Of a DNA stretch of 64,000 bases, positions 1 through 10,093 are shown piece by piece. Origin of the DNA: Paramyrothecium sp. XJ0827 (taxonomy: Eukaryota; Ascomycota; Sordariomycetes; Hypocreales; Stachybotryaceae); assembly GCA_020881915.1 (NCBI GenBank), contig JAJFPB010000010.1, positions 1,302,001-1,366,000 of the forward strand, in the 5' to 3' direction. The notes below the pieces were generated by a model. That model searched no databases, was not told where the DNA came from, and saw only the letters and a program-made list of their open reading frames with translations. A program made the position numbers and the translations under genes. The first letter of the stretch is position 1, and every line of letters starts with the position of its first letter.

Positions 1-2037
1 AGCCGGGCACGTCCAGGCACTGGCCGGGCCAGAGCAGGACCTGAGACGTGACGCCTCCGCTCTTGGCGGCTATCAGCTCCCAAAAACGGACCATGCGCTT
101 TTCGTGATCTTGCTCTGTGGCAATGTAGCTCGCGTTCAAGTCCATCAGCGTTGCGAGACACAGGGGCTCGTCAGAGGCCACGGAAACGGCGCGGTGACTT
201 GTGGTCTCATGGAGTACCTTGAGGCCTACCTGCTTCCACCGGAACTCGTCCTCCTCTCGATGTCGAGAGTCAAACGTCCGGAGACGTTTCACCTACAAGG
301 AGGAAGCGTCAGAAATGGAATTTGCAAATCCCAACAAACACCTGTGTTGTGAGGGTAGACGAACATGGGAAAGCATGGAAGCATGCAGGAAGTAAAATCT
401 TCTGTCTTCCTTCGCAACGAGACGTAATTCCTCGATGAGACTGGTGATTTCCACGGCTTTGTCATTGAACTGGATATACAGGCTTCTTGCCAAAGCTGCC
501 TCTGCGGCAACATGATCAGCAACACGAAAGCCCCGCCGGAACGATGCCATTCTCGACCAACCTTGTAACGTCCACAGCCGTCTCATCCAGGGTGACATGG
601 CAAAAATTCTCAGCATCAAGTCCGCTGGGTGCGTTTTCGACGCACTGTAGGGAGTTAATGACTTATCAAGGACAAGAACATGCGCTGCATTGCGGTAGAC
701 GTCGGTCATCTTGTTCAAGGCAGTGATCTTTCTCGTCCTCTCTACGGGACAGCAGAGGGTATCGATCCAGAATCTATAAGAATAGGAACGGCCAGCATCT
801 CCCGCGGTTCTTGCCTCATCTTCTAGCCGCGAAACCAGGTGGGAGAGTCTGGCTATCTGGCATCTTGGCATTGCGTTTCGATCCCAGTTTCCGAGGCCAT
901 CGGCCCAGACCTAGAGTTGTTGCATTAGTGACTCTACATTTCAACCAACTTCATCGTCCTCCCTACATGAGAAAGTGCCACGTAAGGCACATTGGGGTTG
1001 TAGGGCTCGACAGTGACGCCCACGGCGGATTCCATGCCCTCGGGCCGGTCAAAGCGTAGCACGGGGTACGCGCCCGCGTCCTCCAGAATGCTACATATCG
1101 AAGAAATGTCAGCCTCTATGTTGTCGCAAGCGCAGTTCGGTTGCGCATGGGCCGGCTTATAAGACTTCACGTCCAGCTGCGCGACCTTGCATACGTGCTG
1201 CGTGCACATGCTATGATCCAAGTGAGGCTCTGGCTTTTTCAGCAGACTCAAGTGGTGCTGCGTCGAGACACCGATGAATGTCATGTCCTGAAGCCTGTTG
1301 ACCTCCGACAGACACCAGCCTTCTTGAAGAAGCGTGTTCTCCATCTCACCACCCCGCGGCATCAATAACAACTGCCAGGGTATTGCCACTGAGGTGAAGT
1401 CGTCCTCTTCTTCGAGGAACACACTTCTCATGGCGTCCTTTAGGACTCGCGCCATTGTCTCGCACAGGGCTGCCACGGTTCGGTGTGTGACTTCGTCGAT
1501 AACCGCCTTTCTCCGGAATAGAAAGTCATGGACCAGGAGCAGACACTCGTGGAGATATCTCGCCCGTATTTTTAGATCTGGTGTTTTTCGCAGACGATCA
1601 GCGATAACCGCAAGGGTGTCGTTGACTCCGTTACTGTCAAGGTATTGGTTTAGACCCTCTGTCCTGCGACAGGTTTCCTGAAGCCTAACTAGCTCCTCGC
1701 TATTGTTGTGAAACGACGGTGCTTCTTGTGTGCTGTCGTCCGCATGATTCAAGCCAAGAAACTCGGCCCATAGCCCGAAGAACAGCCACGTCAGAACGAA
1801 CGATTTCAACTCGTCCCTAATCGAGGCGTGTTGTGGCGGGTAATGCAAAGGCTGGATGTAATTTCCATCGCCAGGTGAGCATCCTGTTTTGTCTCGAAGA
1901 TCTCTTGGGACAAGGTGCTCTTTGCCAATTCTAGCAGCGTATAAGCGGAAGACGCCACCATCCCAACACCCAACGCCGGCAAGCGATACCTGTTCCAACG
2001 GCCTGGAAGGATCGGCCGGTGAGCACAACAGCTCCAT
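1..2037 (-). CDS. HET-domain (heterokaryon incompatibility) protein, 3' end outside window
   Basis: Three exons are visible: 2037-967, 910-365 and 292 to the window edge, with introns 911-966 and 293-364. About 636 residues are seen and the C-terminus is missing. Near residue 350 the spliced product has YVALSHVWADG, then PRCQ and FWIDTLCCPV with KMTDVYRNAAHVLVLD, the hallmark blocks of the HET domain. The third exon carries SDEPLCLATL, a block found downstream of HET domains. The roughly 340-residue N-terminal part has a Cys/His cluster (CTQHVCKV, PNCACDN). HET proteins trigger non-self recognition and cell death after hyphal fusion, but the partner cannot be read from sequence. The longer open frame starts at a TTG (2085), so I take the first ATG. 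An upstream exon is possible. The second intron has a weak GTTCGT donor but is the only one that keeps the frame open. Confidence 0.85.
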
Positions 2038-2380
2038 CAGAGGCGGAATCTGCAAGCTCACAAAAGGACTGGCCCGATAACTCAACTGCGCATGCGACAG
2101 TCGAGTTGCTCAAAGAAAGATGTGCGTCGCTATCGGGCCAAGGTCAGCGGCTACCAAATCCGACCGCACACGAGTTTCGCATCACCATCTGTCGAATACG
2201 TAGTTAACCAGGGGAAGTAATCTAGCTCTGTACAAAACAGGAGATAGTCCTAGGTAAGGTAGGGATCATTTGAATCTGAGTTAGTCCTATTGGGGCTGTG
2301 GCAATGGCAATCGACAATCCCTTGCTTAATTTGTCGATTTCGTGTACCCTGTCAAGACATCAGCTGCATAGGCAGTGCGA

Positions 2381-2390
2381 TATATAAATA
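2381..2390 (+). promoter_or_regulatory. TATA-box-like element
   Basis: TATATAAATA lies 80 nt upstream of an ATG-ATG pair at 2470 on the same strand. The spacing suits a fungal TATA promoter. No established gene follows on this strand, so the element supports only the putative micro-ORF. Confidence 0.35.
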
Positions 2391-2469
2391 GCATCGGGCC
2401 ATATCCTATTTAGCGGAGAACTCGTCATTTGCCAATCGCAATCACACACAATTCACAAGGCTCGTAGCA

Positions 2470-2633
2470 ATGATGGTATGTAATTGGCCCGATGCAATTG
2501 AATCAAGATTTTTGTTTATTTTCCAATTCTTCTGACGTTAAATGACCGATGAACTGGTTCTCCTAAGCTTGGGACAACCCCTACTATCGGGGTTACGGCC
2601 CATTCTATCTTCTGTGCAATAGGTGGACAGTGA
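2470..2633 (+). CDS. Possible spliced micro-ORF (speculative)
   Basis: An ATGATG at 2470 is followed directly by a consensus GTATGT donor (2476), a CTGAC-type branch site near 2532 and a CCTAAG acceptor ending at 2567. Splicing in phase gives about 23 codons ending at 2631-2633. The second exon also has another open frame reading WDNPYYRGYGPFY, which looks more protein-like but does not join in phase with this start. No family is recognised. The case rests only on TATA box, leader and splice signals. Confidence 0.2.
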
Positions 2634-2744
2634 TCATGAACTTTTTTCGCCCATGAAACAAGCCTTCTAGCGGACTTCATTGCCCAATAGCCCTGACCAG
2701 CCGCGAGGCTACAAGGTGTGGGACCAAGTCCGTTGCAGCCACGC

Positions 2745-3945
2745 TCATCGGATAACCTGGGTGCCTTCTGCCGGCTCCAGCACCTTCCACTGGCACTCCA
2801 GATCCTTCTTCTCGTTGAACTGCTTCAGCTTCGCGATGATGCTGTTGGCAATCTCCTCAAAGTTGCTCGTGGCCAGCGCCAGGATCGTCGGGCCCGCGCC
2901 GGACAGGCACACGCCGAGGAAGCCCTCCTGCGTCTTGGGCGACATCGACTCGACGATCTCGGTCAGTCCGGGAATGAGCGTCTGTCGGTAGGGCTGGTGG
3001 ATCTTGTCCTGCATGGCGAGGTGGATGAGCTCAGGGTCAGGCGGCGACTGGCCGAGCGCCACGGGTAGCAGCGCAATTCGCTGCAAGTTGAAGGTCTGCG
3101 GGACTGTCAGCACATTGCGAGGCGATTGCGTTAGTTCATCAATGTCTCTGGACTTACTACGTCGGGGCGCGAGTACTTCTCGGGAAGCACTGCGCGAGCC
3201 TCGTGGGTGGGGACGACAAAGTCGGGAATAATAGCAACAGCCTTGATCTCCTTCGCCCAGGGGAACTTGATGTGGTGTCCGATGCCGTGTGGTGGCTTAG
3301 GGGGCTTCTCGCCGGTATCTACGCCGCCGGCCGGCGCGGGCAGCACCTCGCTGAGAGGGATTTCGGTTCGCGCAACGTCCTCGGGTGTAAGTGGCTTCAG
3401 GTAGGTTCCAACGAAACCTCCAAACAGCGCGGCGCCGACGTTATCGGGGTGTCTTTCTGCAACGCCCAATTGTCAGCTCTGATCCCACCAGCTATCTCCT
3501 CCAGGGCCTTCCTCTCCGTACCGATCATCAGGCAATAATCAAACAGCCTGTCGTCGGTCAGGTCCTTCAGCCCGCCAACCTCCTTTCCCAGCATGACGCC
3601 GGCCACGACGGCCGCGCCGGAGCTCCCCAGGCCCCGCCCGAGGGGAATTGGGTTCTTGATGTGGACATGGGTCTCGACGGGGAACTCGCGCTGGTCGTGG
3701 CAGCGCAGGACGTAGAGGGCGACGCGGGTGATGAGGTTGTCGCGCGGGTCGAGGCTGATGTCGCCGCCGGCCTCGCCCTGGCCCTCGTAAGTCACCCTGC
3801 AGTTGATGGGGTGGTCGGACGACTTCTTGGAGCGGTCGATGGTGACGTGCAGCTCGAGGTAGACGGACAGCGCGAGGCCGATGACATCGAAGCCCGGGCC
3901 AATGTTGGCGCTGGAGCAGGGGGTCTTGATGACGAACGATTCCAT
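2745..3945 (-). CDS. THR1: Homoserine kinase
   Basis: This GHMP kinase phosphorylates homoserine to O-phosphohomoserine with ATP, the step before threonine synthase in threonine synthesis. It is expected in the cytosol. Exons are 3945-3522, 3456-3158 and 3095-2745 (introns 3457-3521 and 3096-3157). They sum to 357 residues, the usual length. The start gives MESFVIKTPCSSANIGPGFD, the canonical N-terminus. The GHMP ATP loop LGRGLGSSGAA is at about residues 102-112. The first splice restores IERHPDNVGAALFGGFVG, and the C-terminal motif GVCLSGAGPT is present. Longer frames upstream of this ATG are non-homologous. Both introns show consensus donor, branch and acceptor. The identification is secure. 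Confidence 0.97.
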
Positions 3946-5492
3946 GACTGTAGTTGAAACAGTAGGGAGCCACGCGCCAGGAAGACTGTTGGAGGGGGTT
4001 CTGAGGATCCGGAGTGCACCCTGCCGTGGTCGTGGTTCCGCAATTGACTCGGTTGCGGTGTTGCGATTGTCGGACGACCGATTGTGTAGCTCCAGCGAGA
4101 AGTTTGTGGCTCCCACTAGCCCCGATGACCGGAGTGTGGAGGGGTAGCAGAATAAGGTACGGTAGTCTGGTCAGGTCCGGGTGTCCAGGTACGGGGAGCA
4201 ATGGTGGGGTTGTCCGCCCAAGCTTTAGGCGACTTGAACTGCAACTACAGGGTAGGACACGCATCCCGGCTCTGACTTGGTCGTTGACGATTCCTTTCTT
4301 CCCTTAGCTCCAGTCTCTTATTCCTTGTTTCTATTTCTGGTAATCCAACTAACCGCCCGACGGCGGCTCTGCATTCGCTAAACAAATAGCTTCGTTTACA
4401 TCCGAAGTCTGACACGATACGATACCATAAGTCTAGACCAAACGAGACGCAGCAACATCCCCCATACACTCTAGCACAACTCTTGTCTCCCCCGGCGCGC
4501 CCTGCCTTCTCGATTCTCCTTAGTCTGACGATGATCATGCGGCTAAGGCTCACGGGGCTCAGCGTTGTCACCAGCTGATCGCAGAGGCTCGTATTGCTCC
4601 TGCAGCGGCCCAGTCCCTCGCCAGCGCACCGGTTTGGGAATGCTGGATACCTACGGCATCTGATGCACGCCTGTGCGAGGCTCATCTTATGCAACTTGCG
4701 ATACGGGATTACCACTACCTACCTACCACCGCCAGCGGTCAGCGTAACGGGTGTGCACACTCCGCGCTGCAAATGTTGGTGGTCCATGCTGTAGCAGCAA
4801 CCTATGATGCATTAGCTCACTCCATAAGCGACGGCCCGGCCGTGACGGAAACCTTCTCCATCCGCGGCCATCCGGTGCCGTGCCCTCCCCAGCCCTGTCG
4901 ATCCACAGCAGTCGACCGGACGAGACACAAGGTGCAGGGCGCAAGAAACAAAACACAGAAGGCGGGCAACCAAAAAATACGAGGAAGAACCCACTTCACT
5001 CCACCAACCATCCTGGTGTCCCGCACGGCTCGCAGCCCCGCGATGGAACATTTCCTCCATGGCCAGCATGTGCCGAGGGCGCGCCCCTCCACTCCAGTCT
5101 CTAACCCCCTACCCCCGGCTCGCGGCACCTCCCGTGCGGTATTGCAACCCACGCTTGTCCGTCGACTTCGCTACCACGCTATTCGTGAACACGAAGGAGG
5201 CAACGTCATGATGGGCAGTCGGTCTCGGGCATGGCGCTGAGTACCGGCGTGAGCTGCTGGAAAGCCCCGCCGTCTCGCAAAGGGCGGAAGTCCGGAATTG
5301 CGGAGCCAATAGTGACCGCTTGTTATTGCTTTCGACCTATGTTGGACCATGGGAGAGGTATAAGAAGGCACTCGAGGACGCCCGGTGGATGAAAAAGCTG
5401 CACCTCATTCCAACCACATCTGCATCGATCCATTTACCAGCTCCTCCTCCGACCTCAAACCTCAACCAATCTCCTCCTTCATCACCGCAAAC
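3946..5492. other. Intergenic region between THR1 and the cerato-platanin gene
   Basis: This is a shared divergent upstream region of about 1.5 kb for two genes transcribed away from each other. Open frames here are short, overlap on both strands and show no family motif. A TATAAG element for the plus-strand gene is listed separately. Confidence 0.6.
5359..5364 (+). promoter_or_regulatory. TATA-like box of the cerato-platanin gene
   Basis: TATAAG lies 134 nt before the start codon and is followed by a pyrimidine- and CAA-rich leader typical of highly expressed secreted fungal proteins. Assignment is by position and motif only. Confidence 0.4.
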
Positions 5493-5968
5493 ATGCAGCT
5501 GTCCAACCTCTTCAGCCTTGCCACCTTGGCCACCGCCGTCTCTGCTGTGACTGGTAAGAAGTGAAGACAATCAACTACCAAGGACAGTGTACTCACGTAT
5601 CATGCCTCGCAGTCTCCTATGACACCGGCTATGACAACCGTGGTCGCTCCCTCACCTCCGTGTCCTGCTCTGACGGCGCAAACGGCCTCATCACCCGCTA
5701 CGGCTGGCAGACGCAAGGCAACGTACCTAGGTTCCCCTACATCGGCGGCGCACAGGCCGTCGCTGGCTGGAACTCGAACCAGTGCGGCACCTGCTGGAAG
5801 CTCGAGTTTCGCGGCAAGTCCATCAACGTCCTCGCCGTCGACCACGCTGCTGCCGGCTTCAACATCGCCCTGGCCGCCATGAATGCTCTCACCAACAACC
5901 AGGCCGCTCAGCTCGGCCGCGTCGATGCCACGGCCACCCAGGTGCCCGTCCGAAACTGCGGTCTGTAA
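5493..5968 (+). CDS. Cerato-platanin family secreted protein
   Basis: This is a small secreted, cysteine-containing fungal protein of the cerato-platanin/SnodProt1/Epl1 family. These proteins act at the cell wall, bind chitin oligomers and can be recognised by plants as elicitors. Exons 5493-5553 and 5613-5968 encode 138 residues. Exon 1 is nearly all signal peptide ([18 protein letters not shown], cleavage expected near residue 18). The mature part begins [16 protein letters not shown] and contains SCSDG, YGWQTQG and FPYIGG. Four cysteines (SC, QCGTC, RNC) match the two conserved disulphides. The intron splits the protein just after the signal peptide. Family assignment is secure; a role in host interaction is inferred from the family. 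Confidence 0.95.
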
Positions 5969-6308
5969 GGAAACTAGGGCAAGGAAAAAGTTATAATATG
6001 TAGGAGGGTGATGCATCATCACGATTTGACGACTCTGGTGTCATGATCCTAATGGAGCGGAGCAAAGCTCAGCCTCAGCATCGTGCATCTACGCTCAGGC
6101 ATAGCATCTCAATTAATGTAAGGCATAATGACAAACGAATGAAATATATATCCTAAACCGTTTTCTCTCCGTCTTCTCTCCGTCTTCTCTCCGTCTTCTC
6201 TTCGTCTTCTCTCCGTTTTTCTCCGTTCTCTCTTTGTCTTTTCTTCGTTTTCCCTCCGGAGTTTCCCGTCAATGAAAAATCCACAGCAAACAAAAAACAA
6301 AGACGAAG
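5969..6308. other. Convergent intergenic region with pyrimidine minisatellite
   Basis: This is the shared 3' flank of the cerato-platanin gene and the minus-strand gene ending at 6309. Apart from the CT-rich tandem repeat listed separately, I see nothing coding. Confidence 0.6.
6165..6258. repeat. 11-nt polypyrimidine tandem repeat, about 8.5 copies
   Basis: The unit CTCTCCGTCTT recurs with period 11. The first three copies are perfect and later ones drift (TTCG, TTTG variants). The strand is almost pure pyrimidine, which can form triplex or slipped structures. It sits between two convergent 3' ends. Confidence 0.85.
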
Positions 6309-7274
6309 CTAGCAGTGGCCCCTAGGATTTCTCCTAATAGTGCCTGCGCCAAATAGTCCTAGATTGACGGGTGCTTTTTTGCGGAGTCTCGGACTTGTCT
6401 TGTGAATACCAGCACCAGAGGGTCTGGGATTGACGGCTGTTGTCCGATTGATGGGAGTTGGGCTGGGAGCAGCAATTGGAAGAGGTCGGTGATCAGCACT
6501 GGTCCCTCGCAAGTCGTATCGCTGTTCTTCTTGGCGAGAGACTCTGTTTGGCAATACTGGGGCTGTGCTGCCTGTCTCCGTGTAGTACGCAGCAGGTTGT
6601 TCCAGGGGCTGGTAGGCTTTCCGGATCTGAGACTCCCCGGAGACACACGAAGGTGGCTCGGAGGCAGTGGAGTTGGTGGCAACCGACACTTTGCTTGGAG
6701 ACCCCTTCTCTGGCGTGGTGTCAGTGACAGTTCGCAGCGCTGGGGGGATGAGTTCATGGATGACGGGCTTACTTGCTCTCTTCCTGGGTTTCTTTGGCCA
6801 CGCGGCATACTGAATAACCTCGACGTGGCCGACAAACTCTTCAAGTGTGAGGCCTGGTGGAAGGCCACCAGCAGCGATCCTGATATCTGCCAAGGTCTCG
6901 CGGTCGATTCCGAACGATTTACCCTCAAGGGCTACATCCAAGAAGTTCACGAAGAGGCCGAGCAGCCTTCGTTCGCCGCGGAAAGCGAAGCACTCCTCCT
7001 CAGCGGCGAACCCAATGAAGTTCACGTCCTCGCAATTGGAAATCTTCCAGACCTGGACGCCGACGAGCCTGCTGGAAGCGTTGAGGACCTTGCTGACGCC
7101 GATGTCCGAGGGAGCGACTAGGTCAAGGGTTTTATCGTAGAAGCCGACGGGGGATGTGTGGTACCCATTGCAATATTGCTCCCATAGCCTACCAATTTTA
7201 GCCTCTCGCGTGTTCTCAATTTCGTTGAGCACACTTTGCGGTCGAGGGAATGGGGGAATCCATTCTTGCGTCAT
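6309..7274 (-). CDS. Hypothetical protein, 321 aa
   Basis: No family is recognised. The predicted soluble protein starts MTQEWIPPFPRP. Residues 1-150 look globular, with VGVQVWKISNCEDVNFIGFA and a Leu-rich stretch FRGERRLLGLFVNFLDVALEG. The C-terminal half is Pro/Ser/Thr-rich and basic, with a related pair ending SGAG and FGAG near the C-terminus, suggesting disorder. It has no signal peptide, membrane segment or intron. I chose the ATG at 7274 because it has a purine at -3. The frame is open further to a TTG at 7409, and an ATG at 7364 would add 30 hydrophobic residues in a poorer context. It converges on the cerato-platanin gene. Confidence 0.55.
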   Translation of the reverse strand: MTQEWIPPFPRPQSVLNEIENTREAKIGRLWEQYCNGYHTSPVGFYDKTLDLVAPSDIGVSKVLNASSRLVGVQVWKISNCEDVNFIGFAAEEECFAFRGERRLLGLFVNFLDVALEGKSFGIDRETLADIRIAAGGLPPGLTLEEFVGHVEVIQYAAWPKKPRKRASKPVIHELIPPALRTVTDTTPEKGSPSKVSVATNSTASEPPSCVSGESQIRKAYQPLEQPAAYYTETGSTAPVLPNRVSRQEEQRYDLRGTSADHRPLPIAAPSPTPINRTTAVNPRPSGAGIHKTSPRLRKKAPVNLGLFGAGTIRRNPRGHC

Positions 7275-7883
7275 CTCGCTGGAGGAGGTTAGGGTCTGAT
7301 TACAGATGATGGAAGTGGAAGCAAACGGCAGAGTATGAATGATATGACAGAGGCTTAAAAGCATATGCACGGGCTTGTTTGCCTCAGTTGAGAGAGCAAG
7401 GCAAAACAATAAAGCTTTGCGGTTCGAGTAATGGGCGTTGAGTTGGATCCCATACTGACCTACTCTGCCTTAACTTACCTCACCTTGGGCAAGTTTGACT
7501 GGCACTGGCGATCAGTTGCTTCCTCCCAAGTGAGCATGCCTAAGGTGCCTAAAGTAATCTAAGGTACCTTCTTCGCGTCAGTTCTTTCACCAGCTGCTCG
7601 GGCTGTTTCGCTTTCTCACACCTGCCTTATAGATTGCAAGAACCTTAGCCAAACCCTCCTTCTTCGCTTCTACAACTACCCATCCTCCGGCACGAAGGCG
7701 TTCGGGATAGGAACTCCTCGCAACAAGGAATATACAGCATCGCCTCTTTCATGCTGAACTCTTAGGATATCCTTTACTAGCACGTGCCACTTCTCACTCC
7801 ATGCTTGGAGGACGAGCTAACAAGGTTCCTAGGTAGTCCGCGTGCTTTCCACTCCACGATTCTGCCACTGCTCAGCCTACACC
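7275..7883. other. Divergent upstream region
   Basis: About 600 bp separates the 6309-7274 gene and the first F-box gene, which point away from each other. It contains several AAGGTA/CTAAGGTACC-like short repeats around 7480-7570. I see no gene. Confidence 0.5.
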
Positions 7884-8945
7884 ATGTCTCCATTCAACAA
7901 TGTGCCCAACGAGGTGCTCAGTCACATCCTCAGCTTCCTAGCTCCCGTGGACTGGGATGAGAAGTTGAGCCGAGACCCTCACGAAATTTACGAGAACATT
8001 GTCGTTGGCGTGCCAAAATCCACACGCTGTGCTTTGAAGGAAGCTTCGCTGGTGAACAGAACCTGGCGTGGCGCCGCTCTGCCACTACTTTATCGCCATG
8101 TCGTTTGGAGCTTTGAGCGTCTGTATCCCAGTCCCTCGGACGCCAGAACCCATGACAACACTTCGGACGACGCTTCGTACGACGCTTCGGACAATGCTTC
8201 AGACAAGACTTCATACGATATTCCTGATCTTGACGAGTTCGAATTCGGGTCCTTTCTTCGTAGTAAGAACCTGCTTCATCTAGTCCGAACGCTCACAATC
8301 ATTATTCCATACCCGGAGAACCGCATCGGCAAGGACCTTTTGCAAGTTTGGAACCACGGCGTCATGCCTCGAGAAGATCTTGATTACATTGAAGAAATGC
8401 GGGAGCGAGCCGGCGATTACACCACTAGATACCCAGAGCTGTACCCCGAAGAAGCTGCAGAGGCAGAGCTTGAGCTATTCGACTTGATGCCACTGTGGGA
8501 CAACAACTGGTTATGGCACAGGCTTTTCAGTGCGCTCAACCTCAATCGCATCACGCTGGTCAGTTCCCAGGTCATCCTCTCTTCGCTTCTAAGCGAAGGT
8601 GTCGACATTGTCGACATTGGCCCCTCCCGGATTTTCCAAACTACTTTCTGGGCCGTTTCACTCTCAACTTCCGGATGTGACTTCGATGGAGATCTTCCTT
8701 CTCACCTGCCTTCGCTGAACCGATCTGATGGAGACTGCAGTGTCTACTGTGATCTCTTCAGAATTCGTGATTGGGACTCAGTGGTATTGAACGAGGGTTC
8801 CTCGAATGAAGAAGGAGTGTCACTGTCTCACATCTACCCAGGGTGTACAGCAGCGGTCCAGTTTTTCTCTGGCTGCAGCACTTCGCTCAGTCCAGTGCTT
8901 CAATACATTCTTCAGTCTATACAAGGAACTAGCAGTGGTATTTGA
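7884..8945 (+). CDS. F-box protein, paralogue 1, C-terminally truncated
   Basis: This 353-residue protein begins MSPFNNVPNEVLSHILSFLA, an F-box helix. An insert with DWDEKLSRDPHEIYENI follows, then the second F-box half (LKEASLVNRTWRGAALPLLYRHVVWSF). F-box proteins bring substrates to SCF ubiquitin ligases through Skp1. The middle region aligns with the two downstream paralogues (VRTLTIIIPYP, NNWLWHRLFSAL, CDLFRIRDWDSVVLNEGSS). The paralogues continue for about 110 more residues, whereas this one ends soon after LNEGSS in unrelated sequence. A 12-nt repeat codes for a D/S/A-rich tract near residues 91-112. It may be a functional short form or a decaying copy. The ATG at 7884 aligns with paralogue starts; an upstream in-frame codon at 7842 does not. 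Confidence 0.75.
   Translation: MSPFNNVPNEVLSHILSFLAPVDWDEKLSRDPHEIYENIVVGVPKSTRCALKEASLVNRTWRGAALPLLYRHVVWSFERLYPSPSDARTHDNTSDDASYDASDNASDKTSYDIPDLDEFEFGSFLRSKNLLHLVRTLTIIIPYPENRIGKDLLQVWNHGVMPREDLDYIEEMRERAGDYTTRYPELYPEEAAEAELELFDLMPLWDNNWLWHRLFSALNLNRITLVSSQVILSSLLSEGVDIVDIGPSRIFQTTFWAVSLSTSGCDFDGDLPSHLPSLNRSDGDCSVYCDLFRIRDWDSVVLNEGSSNEEGVSLSHIYPGCTAAVQFFSGCSTSLSPVLQYILQSIQGTSSGI
8154..8219 (+). repeat. 12-nt coding tandem repeat, 5.5 copies
   Basis: Units of the form GACRAYRCTTCR encode repeating Asp-Asn/Asp-Ala/Thr-Ser. The tract lies in F-box paralogue 1 where the other two paralogues have a short acidic linker of similar character, suggesting in-frame expansion there. Confidence 0.8.
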
Positions 8946-10093
8946 TCAAGCTTGGGTATTCACACGGAAGGCATCGGCTTAGTTAGAGGGAGTTGGCTAG
9001 AGTAATAGGGATGGAAGCCGGAGCGGCAAGGCCGCAGAGTCGAGGCCTTTTAAGGTAGGTAGTTCTTTAGGCACCTCGTGGCAATGAGGTGGTAGCACAT
9101 GTAAGATAAGATCAGGAGAATATATAGGCATCTGAAGGAGATATCAGAAGGTCTGAAATAGCTCGATAAATCAAGACGTCATTAATGATAGGAATCGGGA
9201 GACTCGTACTGTCCTTGAAATCTATACTTTGAACCAAATTTGTCCCAGGAACACAAGGTGCAAGGATCACTTCCATGAAGGAAATGCCATGCATACATAG
9301 ATTACATAAGTGTTTATAAGAGAGGTCTTGGAGATATATCCAATTGTATTTTACTCGTCTTTTCGGCCAGGTCGTTAAGGGGAAGCAAGTCGTAAGGAGA
9401 AAGGCCCATTTTTGTGATTGTTCTCTGGCTCCCGTCTTTTGTGTCACCCACCGACCAGGCCTCGTTAGTATTGTAGCTTGATCGGATGAGAGCTTTTGCC
9501 TATTATTCTGGCTAGTGCGATGCGATCGCCACGCACTATTTTCCATTTTAGGTTCGAGTCCAGAAACTTGGCTTGATTCACCACATACATGAGCACAAGG
9601 TGATGCACCAGGTGGCGTGAGCAAGCGACATATTTCCAACAGTGTGAATTACCTTGGGGAGGTCAAGGGACGGAAGCTCTCTGAGACAACTCTGACGCGC
9701 ATTTTGTGGGCGATATCAAGCTGGCACGTTGCGTCGCCCGCCGTTTGACAGCTGCCGATGGCACTGGCAGTGGCAGGGCGCGTCCCTTGTCGGTGACTTC
9801 ACCTGAGTTGCCTTCTCTCGCCGCACAGAGGCACGATTCGAACTCGAAAACCATCCACATTGATGACGAAGCAGCCGTGTTGTCTTTGACCCTTGGTAGC
9901 CTCTTTCATCTTCTTGTCTTTTTCACTTCTCCTTCGCAGGCATTTGGCAACCCCGCATCACCGCCTAGTCAAGCCGTGGAGCTTCTGAGATACCAACTAC
10001 GACAGTCAACCGCCTGCTCCAGTATATTCTCTGAACAACAGCGGGCAAACTAGAGCTTGCGTATCACCGTTACTGCTGTGGTATCTCGCCACC
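8946..10093. other. Intergenic region between F-box paralogues 1 and 2
   Basis: There is no convincing gene and no sequence resembling the missing C-terminus of paralogue 1. A 175-codon minus-strand frame (9112-9639) lacks any domain or codon bias. The last 400 bp are likely promoter and leader of paralogue 2. Confidence 0.5.

Larger units (their letters stand above)
2038..2744. other. Intergenic region between the HET gene and THR1
   Basis: This stretch holds the HET gene promoter side and the 3' flank of THR1. It also has a plus-strand TATATAAATA followed by a possible tiny spliced ORF, listed separately. No other gene is visible. Confidence 0.6.

Noticed and set aside
2038..2085. HET gene start at 2085
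   Set aside because: That codon is TTG, not ATG. The first in-frame ATG is at 2037.
9545..9575. T-loop-like GGTTCGAGTCC suggesting a tRNA
   Set aside because: The flanking bases do not form a T stem, and no acceptor or anticodon stem fits on either strand.
9112..9639. 175-codon minus-strand frame between F-box genes
   Set aside because: No domain, mixed low-complexity composition and no splice or promoter support; likely a chance frame.
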